The notes beneath the pieces are model-generated. The model was not told where the DNA came from. It was given only the letters and a program-made list of their open reading frames with translations, and did not search any database. Shown piece by piece: positions 18,703 through 36,055 of a stretch of 64,000 nt of DNA. Origin of the DNA: Sphingomonas sp. Leaf407. Lineage in GTDB: Bacteria; Pseudomonadota; Alphaproteobacteria; Sphingomonadales; Sphingomonadaceae. The translations under genes were made by a program, and so were the position numbers. How positions within the stretch are numbered: position 1 is the stretch's first letter; the number at the start of each line of letters is the position of its first letter. The DNA is taken from positions 186,001 through 250,000 of the forward strand of contig NZ_LMQO01000004.1 of NCBI RefSeq assembly GCF_001425385.1, given 5' to 3'.

Positions 18703-19218
18703 ATGGATCGCACTCAGAAGAGTGAAGCCGTCGCCGAGCTGAACCGCACCTTCAACGAGGTCGGCGTGGTGGTCGTCACCCGCAACCTCGGCATGACCGT
18801 CGCGCAATCGACGGGCCTGCGCAACAAGATGCGTGATGCCGGCGCGAGCTACAAGGTCTCGAAGAACCGTCTTGCCCGGATCGCAGCCGAAGGCACGCCG
18901 TACGCGGTGATCGCCGACCTGCTGACCGGCCCGACGGCGCTGGCGACGTCGACCGATCCCGTTGCCGCGGCACGGGTCATCAACGACTTCGCCAAGACGA
19001 ATGACAAGATCGAGATCGTCGGCGGCGCGATGGGCGGCCAGTTGCTCGACGCGGAAGGCATCAAGGCTCTGGCCTCGCTGCCCTCGCTCGACGAACTGCG
19101 CGCCAAGATCGTCGGCCTCATCGTTGCCCCGGCAACGAAGCTGGCGACCATCACCCAGGCTCCCGCGGCACAGATCGCCCGGGTCCTGTCGGCATATGCG
19201 GAGAAGGACGCGGCCTGA
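18703..19218 (+). CDS. rplJ: 50S ribosomal protein L10
   Basis: 171 aa, normal length. It forms the base of the ribosomal stalk, binding 23S rRNA and L7/L12 dimers. MDRTQKSEAVAELN, VVVVTRNLGMTVAQ and YKVSKNRLARIA are typical of alphaproteobacterial L10. The helical C-terminus (LPSLDELRAKIVGLI...) carries the L12-binding region. AAGGAG sits 6 nt before the ATG. It is followed after 48 bp by rplL. Unlike the canonical arrangement, rplK-rplA are not upstream; the neighbouring gene is the divergent cutC. Confidence 0.97.
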   Translation: MDRTQKSEAVAELNRTFNEVGVVVVTRNLGMTVAQSTGLRNKMRDAGASYKVSKNRLARIAAEGTPYAVIADLLTGPTALATSTDPVAAARVINDFAKTNDKIEIVGGAMGGQLLDAEGIKALASLPSLDELRAKIVGLIVAPATKLATITQAPAAQIARVLSAYAEKDAA

Positions 19219-19266
19219 CCGGCGGCTTCCTCATCAACACAACCTTTCTGATTTACGGAGAATATC

Positions 19267-19641
19267 ATGGCTGACCTCAACGCAATCGTCGACCAGCTGA
19301 GCGAACTGACCGTCCTCGAAGCAGCCGAGCTGTCGAAGCTGCTCGAAGAGAAGTGGGGCGTTTCGGCCGCCGCTGCCGTTGCAGCACCTGCCGCCGCCGG
19401 TGGCGCCGCTGCTCCGGTCGCTGAAGAGCAGACCGAATTCGACGTCATCCTGACCGGCGACGGCGGCAAGAAGATCAACGTCATCAAGGAAGTCCGTGCG
19501 ATCACCGCGCTCGGCCTGACCGAAGCGAAGGCACTGGTCGAAGGCGCGCCGAAGGCCGTCAAGGAAGGCGTGTCGAAGGACGAAGCCGCCAAGATCAAGG
19601 CGCAGCTCGAAGCCGCCGGCGCGACCGTCGAAGTCAAGTAA
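19267..19641 (+). CDS. rplL: 50S ribosomal protein L7/L12
   Basis: 124 aa stalk protein that recruits translation factors. An N-terminal dimerisation helix pair ([21 protein letters not shown]) is followed by an Ala/Gly-rich hinge (about 35-52). The conserved C-terminal domain comes after it ([20 protein letters not shown], then [19 protein letters not shown]). GGAGAATATC precedes the ATG. Here the transcription unit ends in a strong terminator rather than running into rpoB. Confidence 0.98.
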   Translation: MADLNAIVDQLSELTVLEAAELSKLLEEKWGVSAAAAVAAPAAAGGAAAPVAEEQTEFDVILTGDGGKKINVIKEVRAITALGLTEAKALVEGAPKAVKEGVSKDEAAKIKAQLEAAGATVEVK

Positions 19642-19753
19642 GCCGCAGGCGGGACAGCGGAGCCAAGGCTTCGCTATCTCCGCCAAGGCCGGCCGGCGGG
19701 CCGCAAGGCCCGACCGACGGGATGGAATTCACTTCCATCCCGGCTTGCCAAGG

Positions 19754-19790
19754 AAAAAGGGGCGGCCCCACGCGGGGACCGCCCCTTTTT
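19754..19790 (+). terminator. Rho-independent terminator after rplJL
   Basis: The inverted repeat AAAAAGGGGCGGCCCC / GGGGACCGCCCCTTTTT with an ACGC-like loop ends in a T-run. The A-run on the left arm also makes it usable from the other strand. Apart from this hairpin I see nothing in 19642-19896. Confidence 0.93.
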
Positions 19791-19896
19791 CATGCCGGAA
19801 CCATAGCACCCGTCCTCTTTCACCGACAGTTCATGTCGATGATGCAACGACCGCCCTCATGATCGGCAATTGTCCGGCTTTCGGAGCATCCGCCCC

Positions 19897-21588
19897 ATGA
19901 TCCTGCCGATTGCCGCAATCACGATGGCGCAGGTCGCCGCCCCCGGGCTCCCGCCCATGGCCCATCCCGGCGACTGGTCGGGCACCCTGACGCTGCCGTC
20001 GCGCGCGACGTTGCGGCTCGTCGTGCGTCTGCGGGTCGATGACGGCGGCATCGTGCGCGGCAGCATCGACAGTATCGACCAGCGGGTGTGGAACACCCCG
20101 CTCGACGGCATCGCGATGACCGCGACGACGCTCGACTTCACCGTACCGGCCAACGGCAGCCGCTATCGCGGACGCTGGGATGCGGCGGCGCGGGGCTGGA
20201 GCGGCATCTGGTCGCAGGGCGACGCGGCATTTGCGCTGTCGCTGGTCGCAGGCGGTCCGCCGCCCCGCGCGGCGGTGGCGGCGGACGCATGGGCGCTGCC
20301 GTCCGATGCGGAGATCGGCGACATCCTCGACCGCCGCATCGCGCAGCGGCCGGGCGAAGCGATCGTGGTCGGGGTGATCGACGACCATGGACGCCGCATC
20401 GTCGCGCGTGGTCCCGCCGGGGCCGACACGCTGTTCGAAATCGGTTCGATCACCAAGGTGTTCACCGCATTGGTGCTGGCCGACATGGCGGCACGCGGCG
20501 AGGTCGGGCTCGACGACCCGGCGGCGCGCTATCTTCCGCCGGGCTGGACGCTGCCGGTGCGCGGCCGGGCGATCACGCTGCTCGATCTGGCGACGCATCG
20601 TTCGGGCCTGCCGCGGCTGCCGCTCAACATGCCCTATGTCGAGGCGGGCGACCCCTATGCGGGCTACACCCCGGCGGCGATGCGCGCTTTCCTGAAGGAC
20701 TGGGTGCCGGATCGCCCCGCCGGCGCGCAGTATGAATATTCCAATCTCGGCGGTGCGTTGCTGGGGCAGATCCTCGCGCGACGGGCAGGCACCGACTATG
20801 AAACGCTGGTCCGCACCCGCATCACCGGGCCGCTGCGAATGCGCGATACGCAGGTGCGATCGTCCGGCGCGGCACTGCGGAACCAAGCCACGCCGCACGA
20901 CGAATTCCTGCGCCCGGTCGCCGCATGGGACCCGAGCGTGATGGTCGCGGCGGGCGGCCTGCGATCGGACGCGCGCGATATGCTCACCTTCCTCGCCGCC
21001 AATCTGGGCTTCGTCCCCACGCCGCTGAAACCCGCGATGGACGCGATGCGCATCGTCCGGGCGCAAGGCGATGGCCCCGACAACGCGATGGCCACCGGAT
21101 GGACGGTCGCGAAGACGCCGACCGGCCCGGTCGTGACGCACGGCGGCGCGACCGGCGGGTATCTGGCGAACATCGCGTTCGATCCCCTGCGGCGGCGCGG
21201 CGTGGTGGTGCTGGCCAATACCCGCGCGGAACCGGGCGTCGACGACATCGCCACGCATATTCTCACCGGCTCCCCCCTCGCCGCCGTGCCGCCGCCGCCA
21301 AAGCCGTCGGCCATGCGCCCCGCGATCCGGCTGGCGCCGGGCGACCTTGATCGCTTCGTGGGGCGATACCGCCTGCCGCCCGATCAGGTCATCACCGTCT
21401 TCCGGTCGGGCAATCGATTGATGATCCAGTTGATCGGGCAACAGGCGATGCCGATCCACCCGTCGGGACCGGCCGATTTCTTCGCGCGGATCGTGGACGC
21501 CGAACTACGGTTCCACGCGACCAACGGCATGATCGACAGTGTGACGCTGCTGCAAAACGGTGCGGAGAAGGTTGCACCGCGCCTGTAA
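19897..21588 (+). CDS. Serine hydrolase of the beta-lactamase (class C/PBP4*) superfamily
   Basis: 563 aa from the chosen ATG. The start MILPIAAITMAQVAA looks like a short signal peptide; a TTG at 19870 would add 9 residues. Residues about 20-130 form a beta-rich domain preceding the catalytic part. Catalytic motifs are SxxK as S184-I-T-K187 (EIGSITKVFTAL), YxN as Y281-S-N, and the third motif HGG at about H415 (VVTHGGATGGY). A C-terminal lipocalin-like extension (about 475-563) matches other Pab87/AmpC-like serine hydrolases. The true substrate is unknown; D-amino-acid peptidase or esterase are the usual family activities. It stands alone between the rplL terminator and the convergent M16 genes. 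Confidence 0.85.
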   Translation: MILPIAAITMAQVAAPGLPPMAHPGDWSGTLTLPSRATLRLVVRLRVDDGGIVRGSIDSIDQRVWNTPLDGIAMTATTLDFTVPANGSRYRGRWDAAARGWSGIWSQGDAAFALSLVAGGPPPRAAVAADAWALPSDAEIGDILDRRIAQRPGEAIVVGVIDDHGRRIVARGPAGADTLFEIGSITKVFTALVLADMAARGEVGLDDPAARYLPPGWTLPVRGRAITLLDLATHRSGLPRLPLNMPYVEAGDPYAGYTPAAMRAFLKDWVPDRPAGAQYEYSNLGGALLGQILARRAGTDYETLVRTRITGPLRMRDTQVRSSGAALRNQATPHDEFLRPVAAWDPSVMVAAGGLRSDARDMLTFLAANLGFVPTPLKPAMDAMRIVRAQGDGPDNAMATGWTVAKTPTGPVVTHGGATGGYLANIAFDPLRRRGVVVLANTRAEPGVDDIATHILTGSPLAAVPPPPKPSAMRPAIRLAPGDLDRFVGRYRLPPDQVITVFRSGNRLMIQLIGQQAMPIHPSGPADFFARIVDAELRFHATNGMIDSVTLLQNGAEKVAPRL

Positions 21589-21632
21589 GAAGGCCACCGG
21601 GGCGACCCACGCCGCCCCGATGGCCTGCGCGC

Positions 21633-23051
21633 TTACGGCACTGTCACCGTCTGCACCGGCACGCCCTTCAATTCCGGGAGCGCATCCAGTTGCGGCTTCA
21701 CGCTCGCCAGATCGCCGACCACGACCAGCGTGAACTTGTCGAGCGGGAACGCCTGCGCGACCGATTGGCTGAACTGCGCGTCGGTGACGGCCATCGTCGC
21801 CGGGACATAGCGGTCGAGCCAGTCGGCGGGCAACCCCAGCGCGTCGCGCGTCGCCAGTTGCCCGATCAGCGACGAACTGTCTGAATTGCGCAGAACGAAC
21901 AGCCCGGCGTTGTAGCTGCGCATCCCCGCCGCTTCCTCAGGGGAAGGCGGCGTCGTCTGGAGCGTACGGATTTCCTTGAACACTTCCTTCAACGACGCCC
22001 CGGTGACGGCGGTGGTCACATCGGCGTCGAAGCTCCACTGGGCATCGCCCGGACGCTGCACCGTTCCCGATCCCGGCGAATAGGTATAGCCCTTGTCCTC
22101 GCGGATGTTGCGGGTGATCCGCGACGAGAAGCTGCCACCGAGCAGCGCGTTGCCGACGCGCAGCGGGATGTCGCCCTCGCTCCCGGCCAGCGGCGCGCTC
22201 CACGCGAGGCGGATCGTCGACTGCGGTGCGCCCGGACGGTCGACCAGCACGACGCGCGGCCCCGCCGCTTGGCGGGGCACCAGCGACAGCCGCTCCGGCC
22301 CCTGCGCCCAGTCGCCGAACGCGCGGGCCACCGCCGCCTTCACCGCCGCCGCGTCGAACCGCCCGGCGACATAGAGATGCGCGCGCCGCGCCCCGAAATT
22401 GGCGGTATAAAACGCCTTCGCCTGTTCGAGCGTATAGCCGTTCAGTTGGGCGGTCGTCGGCAGGATGCGGCCATAGGGATGGTCGCCATAGGTCGCCCGC
22501 GCCAGCGCATAATCGGCCAGTACCCCTGCCTGTGCCAGCGACTGGGTGAGCGATCGCGCGCGGTTCGCCTTCACCCGCGCGAAATCGGCGGCGGGAAAGG
22601 TCGGGCGACGCGCGACATCGCCGACCAGCGCGACGGCGGCGGGAGCGAATTCGCTCAGCGCGCCCATGTTGATCGCGGTGCCGGTGGCCGATACGCCGAC
22701 GCCCAGATTGCCACCCATGCCGGCGGCGGCGGTGGCGAGCGCTGCGGAATCGCGGGTCCCCGCCCCTTCCTTCAACATGTCGCCCGCCAGATCGGCGAGC
22801 CACGGATCGCGCCCTTCGTCCAGATTGCCGGCGAACACGCGCAGCGACACCGCGACCTTGGGCGCGTTGCCATAGGGGATCAGCGTCACCTGCATGCCGT
22901 TGGACAGGGCATAGGTTTCGCTGGCGGGCACCTTGAAGGCTTTGGGCGCACCGATCGGCGGGGCGGGCAAGGCCGCCGGCGGGGTGGCCGTCTGGGCGGC
23001 GAGCGGGGCGGCGACGATCGCCAGCCCGGCGAGGAGGATCGAACGCTTCAT
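21633..23051 (-). CDS. M16 family peptidase-like subunit lacking the zinc motif
   Basis: 472 aa with a signal peptide (MKRSILLAGLAIVAAPLAAQ) and the two-domain M16 fold. In the N-terminal half, where active members carry HxxEH, the sequence reads WLADLAGDMLKEG, so no zinc ligand histidines are present. The later substrate-binding features RITRNIREDKGYTYSPGSG (the R/Y pair) are kept. This is the pattern of the non-catalytic partner in heterodimeric M16B peptidases. It lies 1 bp downstream of the catalytic subunit, and the two would form one periplasmic enzyme. Confidence 0.88.
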   Translation of the reverse strand: MKRSILLAGLAIVAAPLAAQTATPPAALPAPPIGAPKAFKVPASETYALSNGMQVTLIPYGNAPKVAVSLRVFAGNLDEGRDPWLADLAGDMLKEGAGTRDSAALATAAAGMGGNLGVGVSATGTAINMGALSEFAPAAVALVGDVARRPTFPAADFARVKANRARSLTQSLAQAGVLADYALARATYGDHPYGRILPTTAQLNGYTLEQAKAFYTANFGARRAHLYVAGRFDAAAVKAAVARAFGDWAQGPERLSLVPRQAAGPRVVLVDRPGAPQSTIRLAWSAPLAGSEGDIPLRVGNALLGGSFSSRITRNIREDKGYTYSPGSGTVQRPGDAQWSFDADVTTAVTGASLKEVFKEIRTLQTTPPSPEEAAGMRSYNAGLFVLRNSDSSSLIGQLATRDALGLPADWLDRYVPATMAVTDAQFSQSVAQAFPLDKFTLVVVGDLASVKPQLDALPELKGVPVQTVTVP

Positions 23052-23052
23052 C

Positions 23053-24459
23053 TCACTTGGCTCCCTTCGCGGCGGCGGCGCCGGGGACGATGGTGTAGAT
23101 CGACCGGTTGGTCGGCCGGAGATAGTCCTGCGCGGTCTTCTGGATCAGCGCGGGCGTCACCTTGGCGAAGCCGTCCTCGATCCGGTTCACCGCCTGCGGG
23201 TCGTTGTCGAACAGCGCATAGACCGCGAGCAGATCGATCAGGCCGACGCGCGTGCCGCCGTCGACCGACGAATAGAGGTCGGAGCGCAGCTTGGTCCGCG
23301 CCCGGTCCAGCTCGGCCGCGCTCACCGGGATGGTGCGCAGGCTCTCGATCACCGGATCGATCGCGGCACGGATTTGCGCGTCGCCGAACTGCGGGTCATG
23401 GGTGAAGTTGAACGCCCACAGCATCGGCCCGTTGTAATTGTACATGCTGCCCAGATACGCATTGATCCCGCCGCCCAGATCGCCGGTGATGCCGGTATCG
23501 GCTTTCAGCTTGCGCGCGAGGCGGCTGTCGTCGCCCTGCAGCAATAGCTGGTCGATCAGCCCCATCGCATACCATTCGGGCGTGCCACGCGGCGGCATGT
23601 GGTATCCGACCGCGAACCCCGGCTTGGGGGCCAGCGCGTCGACGCGGGACCGGGTCTTTTCCGCCGTCTGGCGCGGTTCGGTGAGGTCCGGGAGCACCAC
23701 CGGCGCGCCGCGTTGCAGCGGGCCGAAATATTTGCGGACCATCGCCTCGGCCTGCGCGTAGTCGATGTCGCCCGCGACCACGAGGACGGCGTTGTTGGGA
23801 CGATAGAAGCTGGAAAAGAACTGCGTCGCGTCGGCCACGGTCGCCGCCTCGATCTCTTTCAGATCGCCGTAGAAATTATGGCTGTTGTGCCAGTTGGTGT
23901 TGGCCAGCATCGGCAGGTCGATCCACGGCCACGTCCCATAGGGCTGGTTGAGGACGTTGACCTTCACCTCGTTGCCCACCACGCCCTGCTGGTTCTTGAG
24001 CACCGCATCGTTGATGACCGGCCGCGCCATCCGGTCGGCCTCCAGCCACAGGATGCGTTCCAGCGCGTTCGACGGCGCGATCTCGAAATAATTGGTGAAG
24101 TCGAACCGGGTCGATCCGTTCAGAATGCCGCCGGCGTTGCTGATCGTGCTGACGAACACGCCCTTGGGCGCGTTCTGCGACCCCTGGAACATCAGATGTT
24201 CGAACAGATGCGCGAAGCCGGTGCGCTCGCGCGGTTCGACGCGGAAACCGATCCCGTAATAGACGCCGACCGTGACCGTGGGGGCCAGCGTGTCGCGCGA
24301 CAGCACGACCTTGAGGCCATTGGGCAGCGTGACATAGTGCATGTCGATCGCCAGCTTGGCCGGCGCCGCCACGGTCGTCGCGCGTGGCTGCGCCAGCACA
24401 CTCGCCGGCAGCGCGCACAATGCCGCCCCCAGCAGCATTGCCTTCATTCCTCGCATCAT
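23053..24459 (-). CDS. M16 family zinc peptidase, catalytic subunit
   Basis: 468 aa with signal peptide (AMLLGAALCALPASVLAQ). The inverted zinc motif HxxEH is intact (H84-L-F-E87-H88 in GFAHLFEHLMFQG), with the downstream Glu region GVVGNEVKVN. The second half has the degenerate M16_C domain. It probably processes peptides in the periplasm with the inactive subunit encoded 1 bp downstream. The ATG at 24459 could be replaced by the internal ATG 12 nt later; both leave the signal intact. The gene starts 21 bp after the stop of the HTH gene and could be co-transcribed with it. Confidence 0.92.
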   Translation of the reverse strand: MMRGMKAMLLGAALCALPASVLAQPRATTVAAPAKLAIDMHYVTLPNGLKVVLSRDTLAPTVTVGVYYGIGFRVEPRERTGFAHLFEHLMFQGSQNAPKGVFVSTISNAGGILNGSTRFDFTNYFEIAPSNALERILWLEADRMARPVINDAVLKNQQGVVGNEVKVNVLNQPYGTWPWIDLPMLANTNWHNSHNFYGDLKEIEAATVADATQFFSSFYRPNNAVLVVAGDIDYAQAEAMVRKYFGPLQRGAPVVLPDLTEPRQTAEKTRSRVDALAPKPGFAVGYHMPPRGTPEWYAMGLIDQLLLQGDDSRLARKLKADTGITGDLGGGINAYLGSMYNYNGPMLWAFNFTHDPQFGDAQIRAAIDPVIESLRTIPVSAAELDRARTKLRSDLYSSVDGGTRVGLIDLLAVYALFDNDPQAVNRIEDGFAKVTPALIQKTAQDYLRPTNRSIYTIVPGAAAAKGAK

Positions 24460-24480
24460 ATCGTCCCCCTTGGTCGTGGT

Positions 24481-24717
24481 TCAGTCGTCGAGTGCGTCCC
24501 CCATGCCATCCCCGGTCGCTGCATGGACGAGGATGTCGCCGGGCTGGCAGTCGAGCACGCGGCAGATCGCGTCGAGCGTCGTGAACCGGATCGCGCGCGC
24601 CTTGCCGGTTTTCAGGATCGAGAGGTTGGCGAGGGTGATGTCCACCGCCTGCGCCAGTTCGGTCAGCGTCATGCGCCGGGCCAGCAGCACCTCGTCGAGA
24701 CGGACGAGCACCGCCAT
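24481..24717 (-). CDS. Small XRE-type helix-turn-helix regulator
   Basis: 78 aa, essentially one HTH domain of the YozG/HTH_26 kind: RRMTLTELAQAVDITLANLS, then TLDAICRVLDCQPGDIL. Its ATG overlaps the stop of the DUF2975 gene by one base (TGATG). Pairs of this regulator with DUF2975 membrane proteins are common and suggest a membrane-linked sensor/regulator unit. The target genes are not evident; the M16 pair just downstream is one candidate. Confidence 0.88.
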   Translation of the reverse strand: MAVLVRLDEVLLARRMTLTELAQAVDITLANLSILKTGKARAIRFTTLDAICRVLDCQPGDILVHAATGDGMGDALDD

Positions 24718-25238
24718 CAGACCGTGCCCTCAAGGTCTTCGCGCAGCGCCGCCCCTTCGGCGAACACGCGCGCGAGGATGAAGGCGACCAGCACCGACAG
24801 CCAGCCGCCGATCGACAGTGTCGATCCGCCCGCCTCGATCCCCAGCCCGTCGAACCGCCGCACGATCAGCGCCAGCGGGAAATCGAGCAACTGGATCGCG
24901 AGCAACGCCCAGCCGATCAGCGCCACCCGCCGCGCATTGGGCGACGCGAACGTCTCGCCGATGCGCACCGTGCCCATCACCGCCGACAATCGCGAGAAGA
25001 TGACATGCGCCGGCACCGCCGCGACGATGCCGAGCAGCAGCAGCCAGCGCACCCCGGCGATCACCGCGCCAGCGTTCGCGGCGGGATATTTGGCGGCGAT
25101 CTTGGCGGCGAACGCCGCGTGCAGCGGCACGCTGGCGACCAGGGCGATGGCAAAGACGGCGGCGAAGACGATGTTGAGCACCAGCAGCACGCGCAGCACC
25201 AGCACCGTGAACCGCAATATCCGATCGCGCCGTGCCAT
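24717..25238 (-). CDS. DUF2975-type membrane protein
   Basis: 173 aa with four predicted membrane segments: LVLRVLLVLNIVFAAVFAIA, then around VIAGVRWLLLLGIVAAV, ALIGWALLAIQLLDFPL and LSIGGWLSVLVAFILA. The spacing and the tail ARVFAEGAALREDLEGTV match DUF2975 proteins. ATG at 25238 (MARRDRIL) is the first plausible start. It is translationally coupled to the HTH gene. Function unknown; the pairing implies it controls or anchors the regulator. Confidence 0.8.
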   Translation of the reverse strand: MARRDRILRFTVLVLRVLLVLNIVFAAVFAIALVASVPLHAAFAAKIAAKYPAANAGAVIAGVRWLLLLGIVAAVPAHVIFSRLSAVMGTVRIGETFASPNARRVALIGWALLAIQLLDFPLALIVRRFDGLGIEAGGSTLSIGGWLSVLVAFILARVFAEGAALREDLEGTV

Positions 25239-25330
25239 GCCGCCCCCCCGGTCCGTTGCCGCGATGCTATCGCCTGTATCGTTTATCGGCAAGAGACTCA
25301 GCTCCGTTCGGGACGCGACACGTCGCGTCT

Positions 25331-25412
25331 GCGGTGCCTGTCCGCTCCCCCACCCGGCCACCTACTTAAGTATGCTGATGGGTGGCCGGGTGGGGGAGCG
25401 GGAAGGCACCGC
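25331..25412. repeat. Long near-perfect inverted repeat
   Basis: 32-bp arms, 25331-25362 and 25381-25412, pair with only two mismatches around an 18-nt AT-rich loop containing TACTTAAGTA. It lies between two minus-strand genes and could terminate transcription from either side. It is a different sequence from repeat families A, B and C. Confidence 0.9.
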
Positions 25413-25419
25413 CTGACAT

Positions 25420-26592
25420 TCAAGTACGCCGCACCTCGCCGTGGAGCCGTGCCTCCAACCGGTCGATCATCCGGTCGCCCTTGTCCATGAAGATCGGCGC
25501 GAGCTTGCCCGACGGCAGCGTCGGCCCGATCAGGAAGGCGGCGGTGGTGCGCGATATGCGCCCGTCGCTCCAGCGATAGCGCGCGTCGATCGCCATCAGC
25601 GGCACGAAGAACGGCCGCTCGCGCGAGGTGACGACATGCAGCGCCGCCTTGGGCAACGCCATCGTCGCCTCCAGATGGCGGCGCTGCCCGGCGGGCAGCG
25701 CGAACGGGTCGAGCCCGCGTGGTTCGGTGTTGCCGAAGAACGCGGCGAGCTGGTCGTCCTGGCGCGGATTGGCGGTGAGCAGCAGCGTGGCGATACGCAC
25801 TTCCTCGACGCCGATCGACGTCGGATTGCCGACCGTCAGGTCGAAATCGAGCAGCGCATTGTCGGCATCGGTCCCGACGCGCAGCGGCGCGAGCTGGAAT
25901 TCGAGGAAGCCGCGCGGCGGCTCGGCCACGACCGGCGCGGCAGGCACGGCGGGCGCGCGAACCGGTGCCGGAGCGATCGGAGCGACCGGTGCCGGGATCG
26001 GCGCGGGCGGCTCCGGCGCGGCGAGCGGCGGCGCGACCGGTTGCGGCGCGACCGGTGCGACATCCTCGACCGTTTCCACCCGTGGCCTGCGCCGCAGCCG
26101 CGTCGCGATCAGCGCGACCACGCCCGCCACCGCGATGCCGGCCAGAAACCACACCCACCACGGCATCGCCGCATTGTCGGACGCGGGAACGGACGTAGCC
26201 GCCTCGGGCGTCGCGACCGGTTCGGGCGATGGGGTCGCGACGACCGCCGGTGCCTCGGTCGCCACCGGCACGGGAGCCGTCTCGACCGGTGGTGTCACCG
26301 CCGGCACCGTGCGCGGCGTCGCGGTGGGCTGCGGCACCGGAGCCGCGCGCGGCTCCGGTGCCGCGGTCGCCCGCGGCGCGGGGGCAGGACGCGCGACCGG
26401 CGTGGCCCGGACGACCGGCACGGCGCGCGGCGTCGGCGTCACGCGCGGCGTTGGGGTCGCCGCTGGAGTCGGCGTCGCCACCACCGGCGGGGTGATGTCA
26501 TAGATCGGGATGTCGCCCGCGCCCGGCGGGGTCTGTTGTGCGGGCACGGCAAGCAGCGCGGCCGCCGCCGCGATCGTCGGATACAGGATCAT
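25420..26592 (-). CDS. Proline-rich single-span membrane protein
   Basis: 390 aa. The start [20 protein letters not shown] looks like a signal peptide. Residues about 21-135 are a Pro/Ala/Thr-rich stretch with PTP-type repeats ([17 protein letters not shown]). One membrane span (about 143-165, [20 protein letters not shown]) ends in RLRRRPR, then comes a second Pro-rich linker (about 170-225). A folded C-terminal domain of about 160 aa ([20 protein letters not shown] onward) would lie in the cytoplasm. I do not recognise the C-terminal domain. The open frame extends upstream, but only this Met gives a sensible export signal. It is divergent from rpoB. Confidence 0.72.
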   Translation of the reverse strand: MILYPTIAAAAALLAVPAQQTPPGAGDIPIYDITPPVVATPTPAATPTPRVTPTPRAVPVVRATPVARPAPAPRATAAPEPRAAPVPQPTATPRTVPAVTPPVETAPVPVATEAPAVVATPSPEPVATPEAATSVPASDNAAMPWWVWFLAGIAVAGVVALIATRLRRRPRVETVEDVAPVAPQPVAPPLAAPEPPAPIPAPVAPIAPAPVRAPAVPAAPVVAEPPRGFLEFQLAPLRVGTDADNALLDFDLTVGNPTSIGVEEVRIATLLLTANPRQDDQLAAFFGNTEPRGLDPFALPAGQRRHLEATMALPKAALHVVTSRERPFFVPLMAIDARYRWSDGRISRTTAAFLIGPTLPSGKLAPIFMDKGDRMIDRLEARLHGEVRRT

Positions 26593-26697
26593 GCCCGCCC
26601 TCAACCGGGGTTTTGGGGGCCACGTCACGCGCCGCGACGCTCGGTTGCGACGAAACGAGCGTTCGATACGTCGAACCGTTGGCGGCATCGACGCGGT

Positions 26698-26726
26698 TTG
26701 ACTCCGCCCCATACGCAGCGTATAGG
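26698..26726 (+). promoter_or_regulatory. Predicted sigma-70 promoter of rpoB
   Basis: TTGACT (26698-26703), a 17-bp spacer and TATAGG (26721-26726) lie in the 327-bp gap between the proline-rich protein and rpoB. The predicted start, near 26733, gives a leader of about 187 nt. The leader contains an AAAGC...GCTTT hairpin around 26813-26846. The TTGACTCC core is shared with the predicted rplJ promoter. Confidence 0.6.
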
Positions 26727-26919
26727 CCGGCTCTGCTTCAGGACCGGGAAAGAATGCGTCGTCGCGCGGGCGCATTGCAGGTATGGACCTTTAGCCATTG
26801 CAGGACGCCCGAAAAGCTGCGGCCCCACCCGGGGTGACGCGGCTTTCGTCGTCCGTTCCGCACGCCAGCCCGGTCGGCACCGGGCACCGAAATTGAACCA
26901 GTACGAGGCCAACCAACCC

Positions 26920-31065
<4,146 letters not shown>

Positions 31066-31073
31066 GGGAAGGC

Positions 31074-31409
31074 GTGCGAGCAGCCGTCAGAGAATTGGTC
31101 GATCGTCCGGGATTCGTGCTCTCGGACGATCAACCGATGGAAACTGTGCAGTGGGTCGTTAATCTCACTGATAGTTTCCCTACGACGGCGACAGATGAGG
31201 AAGCTGTTGCCCTGCTCAATCTGCTCTCCCGATCCGACGATCTATTTTACGAAGTATCTTGGACGATCTTGCACTTTATCGAAACGGCTCCCGGTTGGCC
31301 GATCTGGCCAGCTTTGCGAACTGCCAAAGGTGAGTGGGCGAGAATTCTGAGCGTAAGATTAAAAAATGCTGGGCTAATGCCGCCCCCCGCGGCGGTCATT
31401 AAGGAATAG
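31074..31409 (+). CDS. Small uncharacterised protein between rpoB and rpoC
   Basis: 111 aa from a GTG start, with GGGGAAGG 1 to 8 nt upstream, placed 8 bp after the rpoB stop and 4 bp before the rpoC ATG. By eye its G+C is roughly half, far below rpoB and rpoC, and it uses codons rare in its neighbours (AGA, TTA, CTA, AAA, AAT, ATC/ATT mix) near its end. The protein is soluble-looking, acidic in the middle and possibly helical ([20 protein letters not shown]). I recognise no domain. The rpoC ribosome-binding site (AAGGAA) lies inside its last codons, so it is likely co-transcribed and translated with rpoBC. Possibilities are a horizontally acquired cargo gene or an RNA-polymerase-associated factor. 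Confidence 0.65.
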   Translation: MRAAVRELVDRPGFVLSDDQPMETVQWVVNLTDSFPTTATDEEAVALLNLLSRSDDLFYEVSWTILHFIETAPGWPIWPALRTAKGEWARILSVRLKNAGLMPPPAAVIKE

Positions 31410-31413
31410 CACC

Positions 31414-35694
<4,281 letters not shown>

Positions 35695-35720
35695 TCGTTC
35701 GAGACAGCATGACGTGACAG

Positions 35721-35756
35721 GCCGCCGTCCGGGCAACCGGGCGGCGGCTTTGTTTT
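35721..35756 (+). terminator. Rho-independent terminator after rpoC
   Basis: GCCGCCGTCCGG / CCGGGCGGCGGC arms with a GCAA loop, followed by TTTGTTTT, 26 bp after the rpoC stop. Confidence 0.9.
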
Positions 35757-36055
35757 GGGGGATGCGGCAGCGCTGCAATCACCGGCCAGCGCTCGAAAAC
35801 CGGCGGCCGTCCCGAACGCACCCCCTCCGCGCCCTTCGCGCCTCCGCGTGCCCCCAATCCGCGATCTACGTCAGGCGGCCCGGCTCGCGGGGATCGCCCA
35901 CCCGCCCGGCAAGCACGCACTCGGACACAACCCTGTCCTACACGGCATCCACCGGCGCATACCCGCTTGATGCCCAGCCCTCACCGCACACGGATCGTCA
36001 CCCCGGACCCGTTCCGGGGTCCACCGATCCACCAGCGTCATCGCCGACCATGGTT

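Noticed and set aside
21633..23051. Non-catalytic M16 gene as a decayed pseudogene
   Set aside because: The frame is intact over normal length with signal peptide and conserved substrate-binding residues, as expected for the inactive partner subunit.
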